Below, piece by piece: positions 16,701 through 24,220 of a stretch of 64,000 nt of DNA (within the stretch, counting starts at the first letter, position 1; the number at the start of each line of letters is the position of its first letter). Source of the stretch: Alkalihalobacterium sp048323755 (lineage in GTDB: Bacteria; Bacillota; Bacilli; Bacillales; Bacillaceae_F); the NCBI RefSeq assembly GCF_048323755.1, contig NZ_JBLWFS010000004.1, positions 186,001-250,000 on the forward strand. Direction: 5' to 3'. Made by a program: the position numbers and the translations under genes. The notes below the pieces were generated by a model. That model was not told the DNA's origin, ran no database searches, and was given only the letters and a program-made list of their open reading frames with translations.

Positions 16701-18791
16701 TTGAGCCGTCAAAAAAGTGAGTTTAATAACGTACAACAAAAACAAATGCTAATACACTTAAAGTCGGAACTTTCGCGCTATCAAATGAATGAGGAGCGGT
16801 ATAATCAAGCAGTTGAGAAGATGAGAAAGGAAAAGAGTGAAATACAGCGAGCGCTTAATGATAAAATTCTTCAATTAAACGAAATTACAGAGGAAAGCCG
16901 TGAATTTTATAGTGAGAAATTAGCGCTATTATCTCGGTTAGAGGATTTGGGAAAAGTTAAAGTTGAGCTCGAACAAACTATTTCAAATTATGAAACTGAG
17001 AAAATACAATTGGCTGAACAGTTAGAAGAATTACAAGCACTTTTAGATCAAGGACAACAACCGTTGTTAGAAGAAATAGCTTTTCTCAAAAGTGAAAATA
17101 CTGAACTTCAACAAGCTTTAGAGGAGAAGACAGATACAATTAATCAAGCTGAGGAGTTAAAACAGAACTATATACAAGAAAAAGAAGTATTAGTAGATGA
17201 AAATGAGAAAATGTTCCAACAGCTGGAGGAAATGGAGAGTTTGCAACAGTCCTATGAACAAGAGATTAATAGTATTTCAGAAACAAACGAGCAACTTCGC
17301 GGAGAAATAGCCACTTTAAAAGAGAAGATGAATGATGATCAAGTGGACATCATCGAGGAATACGAACAGCTGAAAGTAGAAAAAAAGCAATTGGAGCAGG
17401 AGCTTGAGGAAAAGAGTGCTGGTCAAGAAAAACTACACGAGGATATGCAATCTTACTATCTAGAAAAGGAAGCGTTTGAAAAACAATTATATGACTTGAA
17501 AGTAGATATTACAAAATACGAAGAGACTATAAAAGAGCAGGAAATCAATATTCAAAAGTTACACGAAGTATCAGATCAAAACCAAGCAGAACTAAATGAA
17601 CAAATAGAACAAGTAAAGGATCAACTTCAAGAACGTGAGACATTTATTATCGAGTTACAGCAAAAAAATGAGAATTTAGTTGAAGAATTAAATCATGTGA
17701 GAGCGGAATTTGAGGAACAAGTTAAAAGTTATGAAGTATTAATTGAAAAACGTGAGGAAGAGATAAATTTGTATAAAATGAAGGAAGGTGAAGGTCAGAA
17801 GAAAGTTATCAGTGAAATGAAGGATATAACCAATCGATACAGTGATTTACAGCAAGTGCTTAAAGAAAAATCAACTTATATCGAACAATTAGAAGCTGAA
17901 AAGAAAGTGATTAAACAGCAAAAAGAGGAAGCAAGTGAACAGGTAAAGCTAAATTTATTTGAGAAAGAAGCATTATTGCAGCAATTGAGTGATCTTGAAA
18001 GTAAGCTAACAGAATTTCAAGCAAGTCATGAGAATATTAATGAAGAAATTGAAAAGTTAAAAAACGAAAAAACACAACTACAACAAGATTATGAGCAACA
18101 ATTAGAAAAAATGACTAAAGATGAAGATCAAGCGAATACAGTAAAGGAGTTACAGGAGAAGTGTGGGGAAACGGTAAAGGACAATGAGAGGCTAGTCAAG
18201 GAAAACCACTCTTTGTCTAATCAACTGGCACGATTAGAACAACAAATTACGCGTTTAAATGACTCCAGAGAAAATCGGTCCAAACATGAAGAGGAGCTTA
18301 GCGAATACAAAGAATTAGTGATGGCGTCTGAAAAAAATCTAAAGAAAATACAAAAGGAATACCAAAGACTCGAAACTCTACTGGAAAAACAAACAGCAGA
18401 TTTAGTACGTATAAAAGAGCAGCGTGATGAATATTTAGAAGACAAAAAATTATTAGCTAACCTGCTTCAAAGTCAAAACAATAACACTAAATTGAACCCG
18501 AAACAAAAGGTAGAATCAAGTAGTGTTGCTCCAAAAACAAATACACCAAACGAAGAAATACAAGCAAGGCAGTTTGATGAAACAGCTAATAACTCCTGGT
18601 TTCTAAGAAATTTAAGAGATCAAAATTTATTGAAGAACAAAGGAACTGCTAAACCACAGTCGCAAATCAACAAGAAGTCAGGCGATACTTTTTTAACATT
18701 TAATAAACGATTACAGCAACAACATCCAACAAGCCAAAACGCTTCAGAAAATTCAACAGATCCAGTTGAAAATGAGAATGAAAAACAGTAG
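16701..18791 (+). CDS. Long coiled-coil protein
   Basis: About 696 residues. Residues from roughly 10 to 600 are an almost unbroken Glu/Lys/Gln/Leu-rich heptad pattern typical of a long parallel coiled coil. There is no proline across that stretch except one short hinge near residue 120 (GQQPLLEE). The C-terminal 100 residues are Asn/Gln/Ser/Thr-rich and probably disordered. There are no membrane segments and only one cysteine. TTG at 16701 lies eight bases after AGGAG; GTG at 16698 is a close alternative. Its 3' end overlaps the JAMM peptidase gene by 26 bases. A structural or scaffold role in spore-surface assembly is inferred from position only. Confidence 0.7.
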   Translation: MSRQKSEFNNVQQKQMLIHLKSELSRYQMNEERYNQAVEKMRKEKSEIQRALNDKILQLNEITEESREFYSEKLALLSRLEDLGKVKVELEQTISNYETEKIQLAEQLEELQALLDQGQQPLLEEIAFLKSENTELQQALEEKTDTINQAEELKQNYIQEKEVLVDENEKMFQQLEEMESLQQSYEQEINSISETNEQLRGEIATLKEKMNDDQVDIIEEYEQLKVEKKQLEQELEEKSAGQEKLHEDMQSYYLEKEAFEKQLYDLKVDITKYEETIKEQEINIQKLHEVSDQNQAELNEQIEQVKDQLQERETFIIELQQKNENLVEELNHVRAEFEEQVKSYEVLIEKREEEINLYKMKEGEGQKKVISEMKDITNRYSDLQQVLKEKSTYIEQLEAEKKVIKQQKEEASEQVKLNLFEKEALLQQLSDLESKLTEFQASHENINEEIEKLKNEKTQLQQDYEQQLEKMTKDEDQANTVKELQEKCGETVKDNERLVKENHSLSNQLARLEQQITRLNDSRENRSKHEEELSEYKELVMASEKNLKKIQKEYQRLETLLEKQTADLVRIKEQRDEYLEDKKLLANLLQSQNNNTKLNPKQKVESSSVAPKTNTPNEEIQARQFDETANNSWFLRNLRDQNLLKNKGTAKPQSQINKKSGDTFLTFNKRLQQQHPTSQNASENSTDPVENENEKQ

Positions 18792-19197
18792 TAATATAAT
18801 CTTCCGTTTAAAAAAAGAAGTGTATAAGCAAATGGTTGAACATTGTAAAAACGAAATTCCGCTAGAGGCGTGTGGATTAATCTCTGGCAAAAACCTAATG
18901 GGACTTTCTTGTTGGCCGGTTCCTAATGAAGAAAAAAGTTCAGTTCGGTTTGCTATTTCAGAAGATGTCTTGAAAGATACGTTTAATAATATGAAGAAAA
19001 AAGGAGAACGATTAACAGGTATTTTTCACTCCCACCCAACGACAAGAGCGTATCCTTCTTTTTACGATATTAAAAATCATACTTATCCAAACGTCGTCTA
19101 TATTATTATTTCTTTAGTAAAAAAGGAACCCGTTGTTAATTGCTTCCTTATTCATAAGAATAGGGAAGTGACAAAGCTCAGCCTAAAATTGGTATAA
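18766..19197 (+). CDS. JAMM/Mov34-type metallopeptidase (M67)
   Basis: A complete JAMM zinc motif is visible: Glu34 (LEACGLISG), then His88-Ser-His90, seven residues, Ser98, two residues, Asp101 (numbered from TTG at 18766). About 143 residues, a single MPN domain. Bacterial members remove C-terminal tags or peptides, often in sulfur-carrier pathways. No ThiS- or MoaD-like partner is next to it. Instead it overlaps the long coiled-coil gene by 26 bases, so the two are translationally coupled. ATG codons at 18772 and 18778 are possible starts; none has a clear ribosome binding site. Confidence 0.8.
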   Translation: MKMRMKNSSNIIFRLKKEVYKQMVEHCKNEIPLEACGLISGKNLMGLSCWPVPNEEKSSVRFAISEDVLKDTFNNMKKKGERLTGIFHSHPTTRAYPSFYDIKNHTYPNVVYIIISLVKKEPVVNCFLIHKNREVTKLSLKLV

Positions 19198-19251
19198 CTT
19201 ATTTACACATGATTCCTCATTATTCTAAGAAGAGTTAGCTTAAAAATGGGG

Positions 19252-19282
19252 GAAGGTAGCTTCAAAGCTATCTTCTTTTTTT
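19252..19282 (+). terminator. Terminator of the coiled-coil/JAMM operon
   Basis: GAAGGTAGCTT (19252-19262) pairs with AAGCTATCTTC (19265-19275) with one wobble, then seven T residues. Confidence 0.85.
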
Positions 19283-19286
19283 AGGA

Positions 19287-19313
19287 TAGCGCTGTTAAAC
19301 AGTATTATTTAAC
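19287..19313. repeat. Short scar related to the MITE-like element at 56151
   Basis: TAGCGCTGTTAAACAG followed by TATTATTTA joins the left end of the element at 56151 (TAGCGCTGTTAAA) directly to its right end (AACAGTATTATTTA). It looks like an internally deleted or excised copy. Confidence 0.4.
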
Positions 19314-19337
19314 ATAGCTTTTAGGATAAGTGTGGAA

Positions 19338-19365
19338 ACACCTTTTATAACCATGGCATACAATA
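19338..19365 (+). promoter_or_regulatory. Sigma-K promoter of the 57-residue protein gene
   Basis: AC at 19338-19339, 17-base spacer, CATACAATA at 19357-19365. Consensus match. The distance to the ATG (about 115 bases) is longer than at the other sites. Confidence 0.65.
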
Positions 19366-19480
19366 CTTTAGGAGTGAGAGAATAATTTTTCGTTCGTAAA
19401 TCTATTTTAGTATAATTTGTACCTTATATCGTAAAGAAAACATTCCTTTAGGAATAGTTCTATAAAAATGAGGAGGGAAC

Positions 19481-19654
19481 ATGTTGAAGTCAAATAAGAA
19501 ACGAATTTTCCCAGGAACATATCACAGTAGCGGCCATGTTCATATGAGTCAAAAGCAAGCTAATAAAGACCAATCACCCTATAAAATTTATTCTTCTAAC
19601 AATAATCAAGGTCGTCCTAATAGTGGAGGATGTGGCTGCGGCAATAAAAAATAA
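19481..19654 (+). CDS. Small protein with CGCG C-terminus, 57 residues
   Basis: The frame runs from ATG at 19481 to TAA at 19652-19654, preceded by AGGAGGGA at ideal spacing. The protein is basic, starts MLKSNKKRIFPGTYHSSGHVH, is rich in Asn, Gln, Ser and Lys, and ends SGGCGCGNKK. I do not know the family. The terminal CGCG suggests disulfide anchoring or metal binding. With a sigma-K-like promoter before it and a terminator after it, it is a good candidate for an unannotated small spore protein. Confidence 0.65.
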   Translation: MLKSNKKRIFPGTYHSSGHVHMSQKQANKDQSPYKIYSSNNNQGRPNSGGCGCGNKK

Positions 19655-19691
19655 ATGGCCTAAAAGTAAAGTTGTAATTTCTAAAGTTAGG

Positions 19692-19729
19692 AAAGATGTA
19701 GTTGATTTAAACAACTGCATCTTTTTTTT
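19692..19729 (+). terminator. Terminator of the 57-residue protein gene
   Basis: GATGTAGTTG (19695-19704) pairs with CAACTGCATC (19712-19721) with one wobble, followed by eight T residues. Confidence 0.85.
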
Positions 19730-19883
19730 CTTCGTTCTGTTAAAAAAGCCTATATCAAGGTTTTCCAAATTACTAATAAACCTCTTAGGATTATGTTTAA
19801 GGGTTATTTCATCAATTTTAAAGACAAAGTAAATATTGGTTTCTTGTCCTATTACCAAAAACTCACCTTCTGCATTTTATATA

Positions 19884-19901
19884 TTGTACAACGTTGTACA
19901 A
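19884..19901. promoter_or_regulatory. Perfect 18-base palindrome upstream of the SPOCS-like gene
   Basis: TTGTACAACGTTGTACAA is its own reverse complement and also a direct repeat of TTGTACAA (itself a palindrome) ten bases apart. It lies 19 bases before the ATG at 19920. A CATTTTATA box with an AC 17 bases upstream (one mismatch to sigma-K) lies just before it, so the palindrome would fall at or just after the transcription start. It looks like an operator; the binding protein is unknown. Confidence 0.5.
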
Positions 19902-19919
19902 CAAAAAAAGGAAAGGTGG

Positions 19920-20690
19920 ATGTATATGGGTTTTTACTCAAAAGGTAAGCATCATCATGATAAGAGCTGTAAAACAGCTGATTATTCAAAGACACTGCGT
20001 TGTGACAGTGAGAAATACGGGTACGAAACAACTGGTTACGCGAATGTACCAGTAGTTGTAGCCGACGAATGGATCCAAGTAGATGTGGAGGCTGTTGAAA
20101 GATTACCGAAACCAGCAAAAGAAATTAAAAGAATTCGAAAAAATGTTCACTTAACACAATGTAAATTAGTACAATCACAATTCTCCAACCCTGATTCTGC
20201 AGCTGCAAATTCTAATGGGTATAACAATGGTAAAGGTTGTGAACCGTTCTATCCAGGAAACTATAAACTATATATCGAAGGATTTGTTCGTAAAAATATA
20301 GAATACGTTCCAAGCTGTTCTGGTGCTGTTGAACACCATACAGTAGACACACCGTTCCACTGTGTCGTAAAGCCTTATGTTAAAGGTTTTGATCCTACTA
20401 AGCTAAGTGTTAAAAATGGTATTTATGAACTAGTGTTTAATGATAAAAAAGGGATGGGAATGGATCCAAAAGTACAAGGGTTTGCCACTTACGAATACTT
20501 CAATGATATGCCTTACTGTAAATTAGAATGGGCAGGAGTAACAGAACTAGATATTGCTGAAGATTGGAAAAAAGGGTGTAATGTATTCAGAACAGTTAGA
20601 GAAAAGATGATCGTCGAAATGCGCTTAAAAGTTTTACAACATCAACAAGTTGAAATTAAAGACGATAAAAATGGTCCGTTACCAAAATAA
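19920..20690 (+). CDS. SPOCS-domain (DUF3794) CsxC-like spore surface protein
   Basis: About 256 residues. ADEWIQVDVEAVERLPKPAK and EIKRIRKNVHLTQCKLV, then LYIEGFVRKNIEYVP and PFHCVVKPYV, follow the pattern of the SPOCS/DUF3794 domain. That domain is found in SipL and in the CsxA/CsxC exosporium proteins of clostridia and many Bacillus spore proteins. The N-terminus is His/Lys-rich (KGKHHHDKSCK). ATG at 19920 is used; ATG at 19926 is equally possible given GGAAAGGTGG. It has a strong terminator and lies among sigma-K genes. I infer a structural spore-surface protein; the precise layer is not known. Confidence 0.72.
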   Translation: MYMGFYSKGKHHHDKSCKTADYSKTLRCDSEKYGYETTGYANVPVVVADEWIQVDVEAVERLPKPAKEIKRIRKNVHLTQCKLVQSQFSNPDSAAANSNGYNNGKGCEPFYPGNYKLYIEGFVRKNIEYVPSCSGAVEHHTVDTPFHCVVKPYVKGFDPTKLSVKNGIYELVFNDKKGMGMDPKVQGFATYEYFNDMPYCKLEWAGVTELDIAEDWKKGCNVFRTVREKMIVEMRLKVLQHQQVEIKDDKNGPLPK

Positions 20691-20706
20691 TAATAGATGT
20701 ACTGGA

Positions 20707-20738
20707 GGATGTTGACTTACTGTCAACATCCTTGCTTT
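20707..20738 (+). terminator. Terminator of the SPOCS-like gene
   Basis: GGATGTTGAC (20707-20716) and GTCAACATCC (20722-20731) form a perfect ten-pair stem with a five-base loop, then a T-rich tail. Confidence 0.85.
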
Positions 20739-20773
20739 AGGAGAAAGTTCTCTTTAATTGAAGTTTATATATA

Positions 20774-21082
20774 TTACTGACTTGAAGTGTTAACAATGGA
20801 TCCTTGAAACATTTTCAGCGTATTAATATCGTTTGCAGCAATAACTCTATGTTTATATGGACGAATTTTTTTTGAGCTGGGTTGATTATAATTTTCTGTA
20901 ACTAACTGCCCTTTTTTCGCTAAAAAACTATTCATTTGGTTATGGAAATCTGTGATTATTTTTTTTATTTCTTGTTTTTCTGCTTTGGACAGTTGGTTTT
21001 TTGGGTCAATGTTATTTTGTTTTAATACAGTGGAAATAAACTTCTCCACTAATTTCCTATTAGAAGCATCGTTTGATTTCAT
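20774..21082 (-). CDS. Hypothetical protein, 102 residues, sigma-K controlled
   Basis: I do not recognise this protein. It is Lys/Asn/Gln-rich and helical at the start (SNRKLVEKFISTVLKQNN, SKAEKQEIKKIITDFHNQMNSFL), with a basic middle (SSKKIRPYKHRV) and a polar tail. No cysteine. ATG follows AGGGAGGAT. A perfect sigma-K promoter lies 40 bases upstream, so it is very likely made in the mother cell late in sporulation. It converges with the SPOCS-like gene. Confidence 0.65.
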   Translation of the reverse strand: MKSNDASNRKLVEKFISTVLKQNNIDPKNQLSKAEKQEIKKIITDFHNQMNSFLAKKGQLVTENYNQPSSKKIRPYKHRVIAANDINTLKMFQGSIVNTSSQ

Positions 21083-21120
21083 AAATAATCCTCCCTCTAA
21101 CTTAGTAAGGTTGCCTACTA

Positions 21121-21147
21121 TACGTTATGCATGACTATCTATTAAGT
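21121..21147 (-). promoter_or_regulatory. Sigma-K promoter of the 102-residue protein gene
   Basis: Minus-strand AC (21146-21147), 16-base spacer, CATAACGTA (21121-21129). Perfect match to the consensus. Confidence 0.85.
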
Positions 21148-21214
21148 GTAGGCATTTCAACTAGAGAGAGGCAATTACATCAGTTAAGCTTCATATGTCT
21201 TATGCCCTTTTTTT

Positions 21215-21230
21215 TAGGACAACTTTCTTT
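21215..21230 (+). promoter_or_regulatory. 16-base motif shared with the spsI upstream region
   Basis: TAGGACAACTTTCTTT occurs here, 55 bases before the galU-type start, and identically at 846-861, 66 bases before the spsI start. Both genes encode sugar nucleotidyltransferases of the surface island. A shared operator is possible. Confidence 0.4.
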
Positions 21231-21284
21231 TCTTATGTGGACGAATATTTTAGTAAAAGGAACAAGTTCTAAAGGGGGAGCGAT

Positions 21285-22094
21285 ATGAGAGTAAGAAAAG
21301 CCATTATTCCAGCAGCAGGATATGGAACGCGAAGTCTCCCGATAACTAAAGTTCTACCAAAAGAAATGTTTCCTATTAATGACAAGCCAGCTATTCATTA
21401 TGTCGTTGAAGAAGCAGTTGCCTCTGGAATTGAAGAAATATTAATAGTTGTTTCAAGAAATAAAAATATGATTATCGACTATTTTGACCGTTCTCTTGAA
21501 TTGGAAGCATTTCTAGTGGAAATGAATAAACAGCATTTATTAGATAAGTTATCGGTTCCCAAGGTACACATACAATTTGTACGTCAGCCTTTCGCAAGGG
21601 GGTTAGGCGATGCAATTGCAATGGGATCTTCTTTCATTAACAGTGAGCCTTTTGCCGTTCTTTTACCTGATGATATTTTTATTGAGAACAAGCGAAGCCT
21701 AAAGCAATTAATAAATGTTTATGAAAGAACAAGCAGCAGTGTAATAGGAATTCAGCAAGTAAAAATGGAATTACTAAAGAATTATGGAGTTATAAAGGAG
21801 AAAAAGATATCACCCGGACTGCATGAAATCATAGATATTGTTGAAAAACCAAAAAAATCACCACCTTCTAATCTAGCTGTTGTCGGTCGGTATGTTTTAC
21901 ATCCCGATATTTTTATGTTTTTAAAGAAAGTAGAACTAGGAATTGGAGGGGAAATACAATTAACCGATGCTTTAAAAGATATGTTACAACAAAGAAAATG
22001 TTATGGATATGAAGTTTCAGGAGAGCGTTATGATATTGGATCTAACAAAGATTACTATAGACTATTAAAGAAAATGAATACTGAAGTGGATTAG
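21285..22094 (+). CDS. galU: UTP-glucose-1-phosphate uridylyltransferase
   Basis: Makes UDP-glucose from UTP and glucose-1-phosphate. The N-terminal AIIPAAGYGTRSLPITKVLPKEM is the GalU/GtaB signature; VEEAVASGIEEILIV, LLPDDIF and the C-terminal SGERYDIGSNKDY region complete the fold. At 269 residues it is somewhat shorter than the usual 290, like the accessory YngB form. ATG follows AAAGGGGGAG. Its place next to a CotSA-like glycosyltransferase suggests it provides donor sugar for spore-surface glycosylation. Confidence 0.88.
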   Translation: MRVRKAIIPAAGYGTRSLPITKVLPKEMFPINDKPAIHYVVEEAVASGIEEILIVVSRNKNMIIDYFDRSLELEAFLVEMNKQHLLDKLSVPKVHIQFVRQPFARGLGDAIAMGSSFINSEPFAVLLPDDIFIENKRSLKQLINVYERTSSSVIGIQQVKMELLKNYGVIKEKKISPGLHEIIDIVEKPKKSPPSNLAVVGRYVLHPDIFMFLKKVELGIGGEIQLTDALKDMLQQRKCYGYEVSGERYDIGSNKDYYRLLKKMNTEVD

Positions 22095-22191
22095 CTTTGT
22101 CATTTTGTTTTTTTTATGTTTTCCAATTTGTTCTTAATCATGATAAATCTGATTATTTTCAAGGCTATCAACCATACCTAAATCTTTTTTT

Positions 22192-22234
22192 AGAATACGA
22201 TAACTACTAGCTAGTTAGTTTCGTATTCTTTTTT
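22192..22234 (+). terminator. Terminator-like hairpin just before the cotSA ribosome binding site
   Basis: AGAATACGA (22192-22200) pairs perfectly with TCGTATTCT (22221-22229), with an inner AACTA/TAGTT stem, then T residues to 22234. It ends only six bases before AAAGGGG of the next gene. It may simply end the galU transcript, but any promoter for the next gene must then lie inside or after it. Confidence 0.7.
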
Positions 22235-22256
22235 GTTGGAAAGGGGAAAAGAGATA

Positions 22257-24059
22257 ATGAAAGTTTTAATGATCTGTACAGAAAAACTCCCAGTCCCCCC
22301 GGTAAGAGGTGGCGCAATTCAAACATATATAGCAGGAGTTTCTTCAAAATTATCGTCTCATTATGAATTAACGATCTTAGGAAGAGATGACACAAGCTTA
22401 CCTAATGAAGAGACAGTAAAAAATATAAAGTATGTTCGTGTTCCAGGAGGATTGTTCGAAGTTTATAAAGAAGGTGTGATTGACTATTTAAAAACAAATA
22501 CATTCGATGTCATTCACATTTTTAATCGGCCTCGTTTAGTAACCAGTGTGAGGGAGGTTGCTCCAAATGCCAGGCTCGTTTTAAGTATGCACAATGATAT
22601 GTTTAAGGCTGAAAAAATAGATGCAGACGAAGCAGAGAAGGCTATCGCACAGTTGGATAAAATAATAACGGTTAGTGATTATATTGGGAAAACGATAGCT
22701 GAACCTTTCCCGCAAGCAGCACCCAAGCTAAAAACAATCTATTCAGGAGTAGATATCGAACGCTTTGCGCATCCTCACTCAGACCAAGCTCGAAAAATGC
22801 GTAAACAAATCCGCCAAGAACATAATCTAGAAAATAAAAAAATTATATTATTTACGGGCAGACTTTCTGCGAATAAGGGTGCAGATATTTTAGTAAAAGC
22901 GATGCCGAAATTAGCGGAAAAGCATCCGGATATTGCTCTAGTGATTGTAGGAAGTAAATGGTTTAGTCAAGATGATATTACCGATTATGTGGCGTATGTT
23001 CGAGCTCTTGCTAATCGATTACCAATTCCAGTTATAACAACGGGCTTTGTTGCCCCTGATCAAATCCAATATTGGTTTGCTGCAGCGGATATTTTCGTTT
23101 GTCCGTCTCAATGGCAGGAACCACTTGCACGTGTTCATTATGAAGCGATGGCTTCAGGGCGTCCAATCGTAACAACGGCTCGTGGTGGAAATCCAGAAGT
23201 AATAGAGGAAAAAGAAAACGGTATTGTTATCCAGAATCCAGAAGACCCACAAGAATTTGCTGATCAAATCTCATTCTTGCTCTCAAGTCCTAACTCAGCG
23301 AAGAAAATGGGGGAGTACGGACGTAGTCTTGCAGAAAAGAACTATACGTGGTCACGTGTAGCAGACGATATTCTTTCTGTTTGGAATGAGATTGAGAATA
23401 AGATAAAGAACAATGTTTCCGTTAATGCTCTTGAAGAAGATGGAAGTACTACAGAAATGACAGAACCAGAAGAAGATATGGAAAGTGCAGAACCGATGGA
23501 AATAGAGGAAGATATGGAGAGTGCAGAAGCGACGGAAACAGAAGAAGGTATGGAAACTGCAGAAACGACAGAAACAGAAGAAGATGGGGATAACGAAGAG
23601 TCGATAGACGGAAGAGAAAGTGCAAAGGTAGATCCTGCCGGTACTGTGGAAATTTTAGAGGAAAACCCTGAAATGGAAGAAGTAGAAGAAAGAACTAAGG
23701 CTGAAGTAGAACCGAAATCACAAAAGACGAAATCGAAAAAAGAGAGAATACGAGAAATCTTATTCTCTGAACTAACCAAGAGCAATCAATACATTAAGTC
23801 ATTAATGTCGGCAGCAGAAGAGAAAATTGAGAACTCTAAAGATAGTAGTGAAAATGAGATGAAAAATATCATCAAAAGTGTAGTAACAGGTGTTGAAGAG
23901 CAATCCGAGCAAAAACAGGAGGAAGTTCAAGAACAAGAGGAAAAATTAGAGAAGCCATCCAATTTAGTAGAAGCAGTCAACGATATTACAACAGCAAAAC
24001 TTTTTATGAACGTAGTGGATTTTAAAAGAAACAAAAAGAGACGTAAAAAAAGCTCATAA
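22257..24059 (+). CDS. cotSA: CotSA-like GT4 glycosyltransferase with acidic repeat tail
   Basis: Residues 1-385 form a GT-B glycosyltransferase very like spore coat protein CotSA. It has CTEKLPVPPVRGGAIQTYI at the start, LFTGRLSANKGADIL for the donor-site lysine, and PSQWQEPLARVHYEAMASG with the two catalytic-site Glu residues. CotSA itself is about 377 residues. This one has 600, with an added tail. Residues about 400-450 are acidic imperfect repeats (EEDMESAE, TETEEGME), followed by a Lys/Glu-rich helical part and a basic end (KRNKKRRKKSS). ATG at 22257 follows AAAGGGG. It may be both enzyme and coat structural protein. Confidence 0.82.
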   Translation: MKVLMICTEKLPVPPVRGGAIQTYIAGVSSKLSSHYELTILGRDDTSLPNEETVKNIKYVRVPGGLFEVYKEGVIDYLKTNTFDVIHIFNRPRLVTSVREVAPNARLVLSMHNDMFKAEKIDADEAEKAIAQLDKIITVSDYIGKTIAEPFPQAAPKLKTIYSGVDIERFAHPHSDQARKMRKQIRQEHNLENKKIILFTGRLSANKGADILVKAMPKLAEKHPDIALVIVGSKWFSQDDITDYVAYVRALANRLPIPVITTGFVAPDQIQYWFAAADIFVCPSQWQEPLARVHYEAMASGRPIVTTARGGNPEVIEEKENGIVIQNPEDPQEFADQISFLLSSPNSAKKMGEYGRSLAEKNYTWSRVADDILSVWNEIENKIKNNVSVNALEEDGSTTEMTEPEEDMESAEPMEIEEDMESAEATETEEGMETAETTETEEDGDNEESIDGRESAKVDPAGTVEILEENPEMEEVEERTKAEVEPKSQKTKSKKERIREILFSELTKSNQYIKSLMSAAEEKIENSKDSSENEMKNIIKSVVTGVEEQSEQKQEEVQEQEEKLEKPSNLVEAVNDITTAKLFMNVVDFKRNKKRRKKSS

Positions 24060-24075
24060 CTTCTTGAATATATTT

Positions 24076-24112
24076 AAATGAAGTTAACTTAGTGAGTTAA
24101 CTTCATTTTTTT
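24076..24112 (+). terminator. Terminator of the CotSA-like gene
   Basis: Perfect 14-base arms (AAATGAAGTTAACT and AGTTAACTTCATTT) around a five-base loop, followed by T residues. Confidence 0.88.
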
Positions 24113-24146
24113 CAAAAAAATCTAAAACACCTACTCAAATACCTAT

Positions 24147-24174
24147 ACCGATACAGCGGAATAACCATACAGTA
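24147..24174 (+). promoter_or_regulatory. Sigma-K promoter of the poly-acidic protein gene
   Basis: AC at 24147-24148, 17-base spacer, CATACAGTA at 24166-24174. Consensus match, 46 bases before the ATG. Confidence 0.8.
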
Positions 24175-24220
24175 TATCAGTGCACTAAAAACTAATTAAT
24201 TTAACTTAGGGAGGATTCAT

